This document shows positions 1-5,852 of a DNA stretch of 6,640 nucleotides, in pieces (within the stretch, counting starts at the first letter, position 1; each line of letters starts with the position of its first letter). A program made the position numbers and the translations under genes. The notes under the pieces are model-generated. The model was not told the DNA's origin. It worked only from the letters and a program-made list of their open reading frames with translations, and made no database searches. Origin of the DNA: Fibrobacter sp. (GTDB taxonomy: Bacteria > Fibrobacterota > Fibrobacteria > Fibrobacterales > Fibrobacteraceae); the NCBI GenBank assembly GCA_017550445.1, contig JAFZOV010000017.1, forward strand, positions 1 through 6,640, read 5' to 3'.

Positions 1-990
1 GCCGAAGCTTACGACGTGCTCAGCAACCCCGAGAAGCGCAAGAACTACGACCAGTTCGGTTTCAATGCACCGGGTGGCGGTTTTGGCGGCGGAGGATTCG
101 GCGGCGCAGGCTTCGACCTCAACGACATCTTCTCGCAGTTCGGCGATATTTTCGGCGGCGGGTTCGGCTTTGGCGGCGGTGGCCGCAGGAGCAGCCGCAA
201 AGCGGGACCTCCGCGCGGTAACGACCTGCAGATCAAGGTGGCGCTCAGCTACAAGGAAATCTTCGAAGGTTGTACCAAGAAGGTACGCCTGAAACGCTAT
301 ACCCCCTGTACGGAATGTAACGGCAAGGGCGGCCAGGACATCAAGACTTGTGAAACTTGCCATGGAACGGGGCGCGTGCGCCGCGTTTCGGGCGGATTCT
401 TCCAGATGGTTTCCGAGAGCGCCTGCCCCACCTGTAACGGCATGGGCGAAGTTGTCGCGAAACCCTGCTCGAACTGCCGCGGCGAGGGCCGCTTGCAGGA
501 AACGGAAGAAATTTCTGTCAAGATTCCGGCGGGTGTGAGCGAAGGCCAGTACCTGAACCTGCGTGGCGAAGGCAACTGCGGGCCTCGCGGCGGTGCCTGC
601 GGCGACCTGCTCGTGGTGATTGCCGAAAAGCCCGACGACTTCTTCAGCCGTGAAGGCGACGACCTGCATTGCGAAGTCAAGGTGCCTATCCACAAGCTGG
701 TGCTTGGCGGTACGCAGCGTATCCCGACCATCGACGGCGAGGAAGTGCAGATCAAGATTGCGGCCGGTACGCAAGCCGGTAGCGTTCTGCGCCTGCGCGA
801 ACAGGGTCTGTACCCGCTCAAGAAGCAGGGCGACCGCGGAAGCCTCTACGTGGAAATCGGCGTGGATATTCCGAAGGACCTGAGCCGCGAAGAGAAGGAA
901 CTCTACCAGAAAATCGCGGAACTGCGCCACGACAAGGAAACGGCACAGGAAGAAAGCTTCTTGGAAAAGATGAAGAACTTGTTCAAGTAA
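1..990 (+). CDS. dnaJ: Chaperone protein DnaJ (Hsp40), 5' end outside the window
   Basis: Co-chaperone that delivers unfolded clients to DnaK and stimulates its ATPase in the cytoplasm. The frame is open from base 1 and gives 329 residues ending in TAA. It enters at the last J-domain helix (AEAYDVLSNPEKRKNYDQFG), so about 50 N-terminal residues, including the HPD motif, lie upstream. A Gly/Phe-rich linker spans about 52-183. Four CxxCxGxG zinc repeats follow between 307 and 489 (CTECNGKG, CETCHGTG, CPTCNGMG, CSNCRGEG), then the two beta-sandwich client-binding domains and a charged C-terminal tail. All four zinc motifs are intact, so this is true type I DnaJ and not CbpA. The spacer between the first two zinc motifs is rather short. 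The GTG at 16 is an internal Val codon, not a start. A hairpin terminator follows directly; upstream dnaK/grpE would be usual but cannot be seen. Confidence 0.97.
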   Translation, partial: AEAYDVLSNPEKRKNYDQFGFNAPGGGFGGGGFGGAGFDLNDIFSQFGDIFGGGFGFGGGGRRSSRKAGPPRGNDLQIKVALSYKEIFEGCTKKVRLKRYTPCTECNGKGGQDIKTCETCHGTGRVRRVSGGFFQMVSESACPTCNGMGEVVAKPCSNCRGEGRLQETEEISVKIPAGVSEGQYLNLRGEGNCGPRGGACGDLLVVIAEKPDDFFSREGDDLHCEVKVPIHKLVLGGTQRIPTIDGEEVQIKIAAGTQAGSVLRLREQGLYPLKKQGDRGSLYVEIGVDIPKDLSREEKELYQKIAELRHDKETAQEESFLEKMKNLFK

Positions 991-1013
991 CGCGCGGCGG
1001 CAACGTAAAAATT

Positions 1014-1042
1014 ATCCCAAGCAGCGATGCCCGGGATTTTTT
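1014..1042 (+). terminator. Rho-independent terminator after dnaJ, GNRA-capped
   Basis: Outer stem ATCCC (1014-1018) pairs with GGGAT (1033-1037). A 2x2 internal loop (AA/CC) follows, then an inner stem GCA/TGC closed by a GCGA tetraloop (1024-1027). A run of six T (1037-1042) comes right after. It sits 24 bases after the dnaJ stop. The outer stem is only five pairs, so efficiency may be moderate. Its 3' arm belongs to the duplicated block shared with the next intergenic region. Confidence 0.62.
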
Positions 1043-1134
1043 ATATTATTTTTAAAATGACATTTGAAATTTTATATGAAAAAAGTCCTTATTATAGCCC
1101 TACTCTTTTTGACGTCATCTGCTTTTTGCGATGA
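1022..1134 (+). repeat. Duplicated leader/signal-peptide block, copy 1
   Basis: A 113-base block that recurs at 1718-1830 with one difference seen (G at 1085, A at 1781). It runs from inside the dnaJ terminator hairpin, through the AT-rich leader, to the end of the signal-peptide codons of the following gene. It marks the 5' edge of a tandem duplication with a period of 696 bases. Upstream of 1022 the two copies differ apart from a short AAAAATT. Confidence 0.93.
1042..1049 (+). promoter_or_regulatory. Candidate -10 element for the first paralogue
   Basis: TATATTAT lies 26 bases before the chosen ATG, in a very AT-rich leader, and contains TATATT and TATTAT as possible -10 boxes. No convincing -35 box is seen about 17 bases upstream, where the terminator hairpin sits. 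The element overlaps the end of the hairpin's T tract, so terminator and promoter would be fused. The same sequence is repeated before the second paralogue. Confidence 0.3.
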
Positions 1135-1705
1135 AAATGGGTTTTATTTATCAGGTGGTTATTCGCAGACATTGACAGGGACCACTCCCGTTGGCGATTT
1201 AAGTTACGGATGGCATTTCCAACCATTTGAAAGTTATGGAATGGAAGTGGGGATAGATATCTTTCGTTTTCAAATTGGATTCACAGATCGCTTTCAAACT
1301 ATCTCAGACGAATCCATATTCCAATTACCTTTTTTAGTCCTTGCGGCAGCCCCTTGGTTAGTGAAAAAACCTGCGGGACGTTCGGAAGGTCTCAAATCTT
1401 TAGATGGGTATTTACGCACTATAGAAGTGATTGGATTTATATTACATGGGTCGCTCTATTTCCCGGTAGTGCCCAATAGTTATTTTGGCTTTGTAAACAA
1501 GCATCGTCTTATAACCGAAATGATTACCAAGGGAATCCACAAGGAAAGCTTTACATTCCAAGACGATATCGGCCTACGCCTCCAAATTACCCCCGAAGGC
1601 CATTATGGATTTTTCATTGACGGCGGATTCCGATTCGAGAAAAACTTCGACCGTGATTTTGAAAAGAAATGGTTCGCGCAAGCCGCTCTGACCCTCTATA
1701 AATAA
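1076..1705 (+). CDS. Exported protein of unknown function, tandem paralogue A
   Basis: Not a family I recognise. From the ATG at 1076 it gives 209 residues. An N-terminal signal peptide (MKKVLIIALLFLTSSAFC) probably cleaves after SSA or nearby; Phe before the Cys makes a lipoprotein site unlikely. The mature part is rich in aromatic and glycine residues, as in small outer-membrane or surface proteins. Two hydrophobic stretches (about 81-97 and 114-132) flank a polar segment. The C-terminal third (KESFTFQDDIGLRLQI and onward) is almost identical to paralogue B. Start choice: TTG at 1064 would add only MKFY before a normal signal peptide. No Shine-Dalgarno is visible, unlike the minus-strand genes. 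A hairpin terminator follows, so it is probably monocistronic. An outer-membrane beta-barrel or a membrane hairpin are both possible; neither is proven. Confidence 0.82.
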   Translation: MKKVLIIALLFLTSSAFCDENGFYLSGGYSQTLTGTTPVGDLSYGWHFQPFESYGMEVGIDIFRFQIGFTDRFQTISDESIFQLPFLVLAAAPWLVKKPAGRSEGLKSLDGYLRTIEVIGFILHGSLYFPVVPNSYFGFVNKHRLITEMITKGIHKESFTFQDDIGLRLQITPEGHYGFFIDGGFRFEKNFDRDFEKKWFAQAALTLYK

Positions 1706-1711
1706 AAATTC

Positions 1712-1738
1712 CCCGGACAGCGATGCCCGGGATTTTTT
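1712..1738 (+). terminator. Rho-independent terminator between the two paralogues
   Basis: Stem CCCGG (1712-1716) pairs with CCGGG (1727-1731). An A/C mismatch and an inner CA/TG stem follow, capped by a GCGA tetraloop (1720-1723). A T-rich tract starts at 1733. The hairpin begins seven bases after the TAA of paralogue A. Loop and 3' arm are identical to the dnaJ terminator, but the 5' arm has a different sequence that still pairs. Confidence 0.68.
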
Positions 1739-1830
1739 ATATTATTTTTAAAATGACATTTGAAATTTTATATGAAAAAAATCCTTATTATAGCCCTACT
1801 CTTTTTGACGTCATCTGCTTTTTGCGATGA
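1718..1830 (+). repeat. Duplicated leader/signal-peptide block, copy 2
   Basis: Second copy of the block at 1022-1134, offset by 696 bases with a single mismatch seen. It carries the terminator loop and 3' arm, the TATATTAT element, the leader without Shine-Dalgarno and the whole signal-peptide coding part of paralogue B. Identity drops right after the shared GATGA at the end of the signal-peptide codons. Confidence 0.93.
1738..1745 (+). promoter_or_regulatory. Candidate -10 element for the second paralogue
   Basis: TATATTAT at the same distance from the ATG as in copy 1, with identical surrounding leader. There is no clear -35 box. The duplication therefore carried the putative promoter with the gene, which would give both paralogues the same transcription signal. 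The hairpin just upstream would insulate it from paralogue A. Confidence 0.3.
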
Positions 1831-2401
1831 TCATGCGTATTATATAATGGGAGGTTATTCCCAGACATTGACAGGGACAACTCCTGTTGGCGATTTGAGT
1901 ATTGGAGTGCATTACACACCATTTGATAAATATGGTATGCATGTGGGAGTAGATTTCCTTCATTTTCAAATGGGTTTCACAGATCGTTTTCAATCGGTCT
2001 CAGACGAATCCTTAATCCAATTACCATTTTTACTCATTGCCTACCCTTTTGCTGTTTTTTTAGGAGATGAAGACTGCTCTTCGAGGTGTGGCCTCGATCA
2101 GATGGCTCTATATCTGCGCATTATAGGAGTGGTTGGATTTATATTGCATGGCTCGCTCTATTTCCCGGTAGTGCCCAACAGTTATTTTGGCGTTATAAAC
2201 AAGCATCGTCTTGTAACTGAAATCATTACCAAAGGTTGGCATAAGGAAAGCTTTACATTCCAAGACGATATAGGCTTACGCCTTCAAATTCAACCCGAAG
2301 GCTATTATGGATTTTTCATTGACGGCGGGTTCCGATTCGAGAAAAATTTCGACCGTGATTTTGAAAAGAAATGGTTCGTACAAGCCGCTCTGCTCATCTA
2401 G
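1772..2401 (+). CDS. Exported protein of unknown function, tandem paralogue B
   Basis: 209 residues from the ATG at 1772, with a TTG at 1760 as the longer and less likely start. The signal peptide differs from paralogue A by one residue (Ile for Val at 4). Segments such as GGYSQTLTGTTPVGDLS, GFILHGSLYFPVVPNSYFG and GGFRFEKNFDRDFEKKWF are shared unchanged. Residues about 87-117 are hard to align with A and contain a Cys pair (CSSRC, residues 102-106) that A lacks; in an exported protein it could form a disulfide. The C-terminus ends ALLI where A has ALTLYK: the position of the A Tyr codon TAT is TAG here, with AAA still following. The stop overlaps the stop of the convergent gene by four bases and no terminator follows. 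Function unknown; probably an envelope protein like A. Confidence 0.82.
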   Translation: MKKILIIALLFLTSSAFCDDHAYYIMGGYSQTLTGTTPVGDLSIGVHYTPFDKYGMHVGVDFLHFQMGFTDRFQSVSDESLIQLPFLLIAYPFAVFLGDEDCSSRCGLDQMALYLRIIGVVGFILHGSLYFPVVPNSYFGVINKHRLVTEIITKGWHKESFTFQDDIGLRLQIQPEGYYGFFIDGGFRFEKNFDRDFEKKWFVQAALLI

Positions 2402-4221
2402 AAATACACGCCATAGTTGGGGCGCGATTTCGGGTTGCGACCCTTGATATCGTATTTACGGACGTGATCTAGTTTGAACGGAACCGGGGCGACAGTCTTG
2501 CGGATTTTGACCGTTCCATCACTCCACTTGCCAATCAGGACAATGTCATCCTTGTTTCCTTGGACGAGTTCCGTCACGCGGGTCTTGAATGTCGAATCCG
2601 TATACCAGCCCTCGAATGTAAGGCTATCCTTCGTGGGCTCGTGCAAAACGTACGTAGAAGAATCCGCATAGCGGTAGGCCGGGTTGCGCATCGAGGCATA
2701 TTTGTAATTGCCATCATTCACGTAAGTGATGGAATAGCCGCTTTCCCAGCGTGCGAAAAACTTCTGGTCACCTTCTGCCGAAGAGGCAATCTTGTCTACC
2801 GGATCCGTGAATAAAGAATCGGCAAACCATCCTTCAAATACGTCGTTCTCTTTCACCGCGGGCTTCAGGACGACCTCTTGCTTGGGCGTATAGTAAGCGG
2901 GATTTGTCGCATCGTTGGTGCCGCCGTTCAGCTTGTATGTTATATCGTAGAATGCGCCGGCCAGTCTCGGGTAGGCATCTGCGGCCCCCTGCACCCAGAT
3001 GGGGATATCGGTCGAGTCCTTCAGTTTCTTCAGAACAGTTCCGTTGCTAAATTCCGTAGCGGATATGGGCGTGTTCTCAAAGCCGTCATTCCGGAAATCT
3101 TTCGAGTAGAATACATTTTCGAAAATCACGTCATTTTCCGAAAGAATCTGGCACGTCTTTTTCGCTTGCAGGCCGATTCCCGAGAATTTCTTGGTTACGT
3201 CGATATTGCCTGCATAGAATGAATTCCTGATGGATATGTTGTCGATTACCCCGGCGAGTCCACCGCCCTGCTCACCCGCAAGGTACCCGGCGGAATAGGC
3301 GTTCTCGATGGACACGAAAGCGTATTGATAGCTGTGTGTATATGTATTTTCGTACGTATATGCCGAGGGATTCCTGGTAGCTCTCAGCGGTGCGGCACCG
3401 GCAGGCTCCATGCAAAAATCGCCATACGCATCGACAGAACCGATGAGGCCGCCAACATAACCGCTTGTGCTGATTACGTTCGCCGTACTGTAAACGTTCT
3501 TGAGCTGGAGACGACCCGTTTCGACAGACGATACAAATGCGCCCGGATTTTTGCCGCTGAAATACGAATCCGTAATACCCAAATTCTTGATAAAAGAACT
3601 CATGTCTTGAACTATACCGACCAGCCCCACATTGCCGTATAGGCCCGAGATGGTATGGCCGTTGCCTTCGATTATTCCGTTGAGTTTTGGAAACGGTTTC
3701 CACCAGTAGAAATCGCCCTTGTTCGCCAAGCCATCGGATGCGAGCACGTTTTCGTTGACGACGATATCATCTTCGATGAAAATGCAGTAGAATTTGTTCT
3801 GCATTTTTTCGACAATATTTACTGCTCCATAAAGTTCGGCGGCATCGTGGACCAGAAGGCAACCTGCATCGTCTTTCTGGGGTTCTTTCGAAACGACACC
3901 CCAGCGCGCATGGAGTTTCAGCTTGCCGTTGGCATTGTTGGGCTGGTCAAATGGGTAAAGGGCATCTTTCTTGATGTTATCGGCAAGAGGCGCGGTTTTC
4001 GTCGTAAACCAGCCTATAAATTCTGCCCCTTCCTTGGTCGGGGGCAACAGGGAGTATTTAACTGAACTTGCCAGATCGTATACAATGAAGGTGCGGTTGT
4101 CCGGGTTGTTTACGCCACCCTGCAGGTCATAATCGATATAGACGGTATCGCCTTGGTTAATGGCCAGGGCTGGTGAGGCAATAAAAAAGCTAGCTAAAAG
4201 GCAATATAAGACGTGTCTCAC
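2398..4221 (-). CDS. Large secreted protein with InlB-type B-repeats and a GLUG-like core
   Basis: 607 residues from a GTG start backed by AAGGAGG four bases upstream. A signal peptide (residues 1-20, ending ASPALA) directs export. Three InlB B-repeat-like (Listeria-Bacteroides repeat) units are seen at about 27-107, 426-492 and 497-566. Each has a Gly-rich start, an E[FG]xGW[FY] core (EFIGWF, VFEGWF, TFEGWY) and an ARW or GKW end. Between repeats 1 and 2, residues 180-345 hold GLUG-like beta-helix motifs (GNGHTISGLYG, GYVGGLIGS, QGGGLAGVI) alternating with KNVYSTAN- and ENAYSAG-like turns. The tail (residues 588-607, KYDIKGRNPKSRPNYGVYF) resembles a type IX secretion C-terminal signal but stops at the GVYF motif. 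No catalytic motif is seen, so adhesion or a surface/scaffold role is an inference. The gene converges on paralogue B and ends in the same CTAG. Confidence 0.88.
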   Translation of the reverse strand: MRHVLYCLLASFFIASPALAINQGDTVYIDYDLQGGVNNPDNRTFIVYDLASSVKYSLLPPTKEGAEFIGWFTTKTAPLADNIKKDALYPFDQPNNANGKLKLHARWGVVSKEPQKDDAGCLLVHDAAELYGAVNIVEKMQNKFYCIFIEDDIVVNENVLASDGLANKGDFYWWKPFPKLNGIIEGNGHTISGLYGNVGLVGIVQDMSSFIKNLGITDSYFSGKNPGAFVSSVETGRLQLKNVYSTANVISTSGYVGGLIGSVDAYGDFCMEPAGAAPLRATRNPSAYTYENTYTHSYQYAFVSIENAYSAGYLAGEQGGGLAGVIDNISIRNSFYAGNIDVTKKFSGIGLQAKKTCQILSENDVIFENVFYSKDFRNDGFENTPISATEFSNGTVLKKLKDSTDIPIWVQGAADAYPRLAGAFYDITYKLNGGTNDATNPAYYTPKQEVVLKPAVKENDVFEGWFADSLFTDPVDKIASSAEGDQKFFARWESGYSITYVNDGNYKYASMRNPAYRYADSSTYVLHEPTKDSLTFEGWYTDSTFKTRVTELVQGNKDDIVLIGKWSDGTVKIRKTVAPVPFKLDHVRKYDIKGRNPKSRPNYGVYF

Positions 4222-4225
4222 GGTT

Positions 4226-4232
4226 CCTCCTT
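4226..4232 (-). promoter_or_regulatory. Strong ribosome binding site for the B-repeat protein
   Basis: AAGGAGG on the minus strand, four bases before a GTG codon. It is a near-perfect anti-16S match and settles the GTG at 4221 as the start, directly before a clear signal peptide. Confidence 0.85.
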
Positions 4233-4236
4233 AGTC

Positions 4237-4253
4237 GGGGTTATGTAACACCC
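4237..4253 (-). promoter_or_regulatory. Inverted repeat in the leader of the B-repeat gene
   Basis: On the minus strand GGGTGTTACATAACCCC folds as GGG/CCC plus GTT/AAC with one bulged base and a small loop, just before the Shine-Dalgarno. It could be an operator or a 5' leader hairpin. It is short and could be chance. A second perfect palindrome, TTGCGCAA, lies at 4256-4263. Confidence 0.3.
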
Positions 4254-4261
4254 TTTTGCGC

Positions 4262-4270
4262 AATATATAT
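4262..4270 (-). promoter_or_regulatory. Candidate -10 region for the B-repeat gene
   Basis: The minus strand reads ATATATATT, which contains TATATT as a possible -10 box about 40 bases before the GTG start. It is preceded by an A tract. No -35 box with good spacing is seen. The 89-base gap after the upstream gene, with no clear terminator, holds nothing else recognisable, so read-through from the tgt run is also possible. Confidence 0.28.
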
Positions 4271-4310
4271 TTTTTTCGGCACGCAAGCACGGCTTTCAAT
4301 TCACGCAGGG

Positions 4311-4847
4311 CTAAAAATAGACGATGGGGAAACCTTCGCGGTATTCCTTGACGATATACGGGTGCGTTTTGGCGTACTCGAATATTCTTTCGCCGAGGCC
4401 GTTTTTTACGAGGTCAATGAGCGCCTGGTTTGGAACCGCGCCGATGGCGGGGCACGTGGGCGTGAGCGCAATGACGAGTTTTCCGCCCTTGTCCATGATG
4501 CGAAGCGGCCAAATGCTACAATCGAAGGGTTTGTCCTCCCCTTTCAGGATGCAGCCCTTTTGCGGGTCGAGAAACGTGCACGGGACTTCTTCTTCGGGGT
4601 CGGCGGTGCGGTAGTTGTTCTCGAGGAAGAGGCGAAAGGCTTCTTGCTGGTTTTGCGCGCCTTGACCGTCCTGACTGTCGCGGCCTGCCTGCACGAACTC
4701 CCCCACCACGCCGTATTCATTCGGCCGGCTCAGTTTTTCTGCAACCTCAGGCGGAAACAGCGGCGTTTCCCAGAGGCTCTGACGGCGGAAAGAGCAGCAG
4801 AATTTGCAGGCGGCGCAGGTGTTTTTGGAAAGGATACTGGAGAGCAT
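4311..4847 (-). CDS. YkgJ-like CxxCxxCC zinc/iron-chelating domain protein
   Basis: 178 residues from the ATG at 4847. The N-terminal CAACKFCC (Cys 11, 14, 17, 18) is the CxxCxxCC signature of the YkgJ/UPF0153 family. Further Cys at 90 (PCTFLD), 99 (GCIL), 110 (DKPFDCSIWPLRI) and 132 (TPTCPA) match the family's C-x-fL-x-C...rPxxCxxxP layout and probably complete a metal or Fe-S site. It is cytoplasmic, with no signal peptide or membrane segment. Start choice: this ATG shares one base with the preceding stop (TAATG) and has GGGAGGT six bases upstream; the in-frame ATG at 4877 lies inside the neighbour and adds ten unconserved residues. It is the last gene of the tgt run and probably depends on translational coupling. 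Family members are suggested metal binders without a settled biochemical role. Confidence 0.85.
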   Translation of the reverse strand: MLSSILSKNTCAACKFCCSFRRQSLWETPLFPPEVAEKLSRPNEYGVVGEFVQAGRDSQDGQGAQNQQEAFRLFLENNYRTADPEEEVPCTFLDPQKGCILKGEDKPFDCSIWPLRIMDKGGKLVIALTPTCPAIGAVPNQALIDLVKNGLGERIFEYAKTHPYIVKEYREGFPIVYF

Positions 4848-5830
4848 TATGCACCTCCCGACAAAGTTGCGTGGCACTTGTCGAGGATAGTCAGCGGGTA
4901 ATAGGACAGTTTCGCCTTGCGGAGTCCCTCTATCCCGATGTCTTCTTCGCGGTTGATAAGTCTTGCGCTGGGGAGCGTGGCAGCAAACATCTTGTTGATG
5001 ACGGCATAGCCGCCGTCGTTGGCGTACTCGTCAATGACTTTCTCGAAATGGATGTCCCATACGCCGGGAATAATCTGGGAGGCCATGGTCATACCCACGG
5101 GCTTTCCTTCCACGTAGAGGATTGCGCCTTTCATGCCAAGGGCGTCAAAATGTTGCAGGGATTCCTGAATGGCGCAGTATTCCGCAAGGCGGGACTTTTC
5201 GTCTTCGGAACGTTCCGCCCAGGCGGCCTCTTCGCATTCGCAGGAGGGCTCGCAGGGTTCTGAAGATTCCGCCGCAGCACCGTTGTTCATCCAGACTTTT
5301 TCCACCTGGAGGGCATCTGCCACATTTTCGCTAGTAATTTCCCTCAGTTCGTAGTTTGTGTAAGTGCGATTGAATCTGGAAATGTGGTTCCGCTTTTTGC
5401 GGTAGGTGGTTCCGGGCAAGTTTGCCAGGCTTTCTGCGGAATAGAGGTAATCGCTGTCGCCGCGGTTCTCCGCGAAACGGATTCCTTCTGGCGCAGAATC
5501 GCCGAAATAATCGCGCAAAATCTGTGCCCGAGGCTCGTCTACCAGGCAAAATTCCAGAGGCCGGCCCGATTCCGCTGCATCTTGGGCAATTAACGCCAGC
5601 GCTGCCCGCGGGTCTTCTGCCCCAAGCGGGAAGGCATAACCCCTGCGGCTCCCCTGCCCGTTATAATAGCGGAACAGAAACCCCTCTTGCAGGGCGATTT
5701 CCGTGCCGTATTTTTTGCGGAGCAGGTAGATGTTTGCAAAAGAGGCGTCGCTGCCCATATAGCCCGCTTCGGCTACCGCGCTTGTCACGGCAATCCGGTC
5801 TGAAATTTCTGGCGGGCGAAAAAAGAGCAT
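4847..5830 (-). CDS. DUF2156 / COG4866-like putative acyltransferase (GNAT fold)
   Basis: 327 residues. The pattern YLYSAESLANLPGTTYRKKR with NHISRF (residues 128-153), then GAILYVEGKPVGMT (235-248), HFEK (261-264) and INREEDIGIEGLRKAKLSYY (292-311) match the conserved blocks of DUF2156 proteins. These share the fold of the phosphatidylglycerol lysyltransferase C-terminal domain. Aminoacyl or acyl transfer is therefore likely, but the substrate is unknown. No signal peptide or membrane segment is seen, so unlike MprF it is a soluble stand-alone domain. An acidic, Cys-containing stretch (residues about 184-209, CEPSCEC) looks like an insertion. The ATG at 5830 has a weak AGGT four bases upstream and starts 22 bases after the tgt stop. 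Its 3' end carries the ribosome binding site of the next gene. Confidence 0.82.
   Translation of the reverse strand: MLFFRPPEISDRIAVTSAVAEAGYMGSDASFANIYLLRKKYGTEIALQEGFLFRYYNGQGSRRGYAFPLGAEDPRAALALIAQDAAESGRPLEFCLVDEPRAQILRDYFGDSAPEGIRFAENRGDSDYLYSAESLANLPGTTYRKKRNHISRFNRTYTNYELREITSENVADALQVEKVWMNNGAAAESSEPCEPSCECEEAAWAERSEDEKSRLAEYCAIQESLQHFDALGMKGAILYVEGKPVGMTMASQIIPGVWDIHFEKVIDEYANDGGYAVINKMFAATLPSARLINREEDIGIEGLRKAKLSYYPLTILDKCHATLSGGA
4853..4859 (-). promoter_or_regulatory. Ribosome binding site inside the end of the DUF2156 gene
   Basis: GGGAGGT on the minus strand, six bases before ATG 4847, lies within the last codons of the upstream gene. Together with the TAATG stop-start overlap it indicates translational coupling and fixes the start of the CxxCxxCC gene. 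Confidence 0.8.
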
Positions 5831-5852
5831 ACTTACCTATTAGAAAAAGATT

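Noticed and set aside
297..821. 174-residue minus-strand frame opposite dnaJ
   Set aside because: Antisense shadow of the zinc-finger and C-terminal coding region of dnaJ, with no motif and atypical composition.
1057..1134. 25-codon overlapping frame in the leader, repeated at 1753-1830
   Set aside because: It is kept in both copies only because the whole block is near-identical, and it has no Shine-Dalgarno. Noted under the leader finding but not supported as a gene.
1131..1136. Lipoprotein signal in the paralogues (SAFC)
   Set aside because: Phe at -1 of the Cys does not fit a normal lipobox; ordinary signal peptidase I cleavage nearby is more likely.
1022..2408. Insertion sequence or transposon origin for the repeat
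   Set aside because: No transposase, no terminal inverted repeats and no target-site duplication are seen; the direct-repeat layout fits plain tandem duplication.
3272..3703. 143-residue open frame on the minus strand inside the B-repeat gene
   Set aside because: It overlaps the secreted-protein gene on the same strand in another frame, is rich in Arg and Cys with no family motif, and has no ribosome binding site of its own.
4311..4877. Longer start (ATG 4877) for the CxxCxxCC protein
   Set aside because: It would overlap the upstream gene by 31 bases and lacks the well-placed GGGAGGT that precedes ATG 4847.
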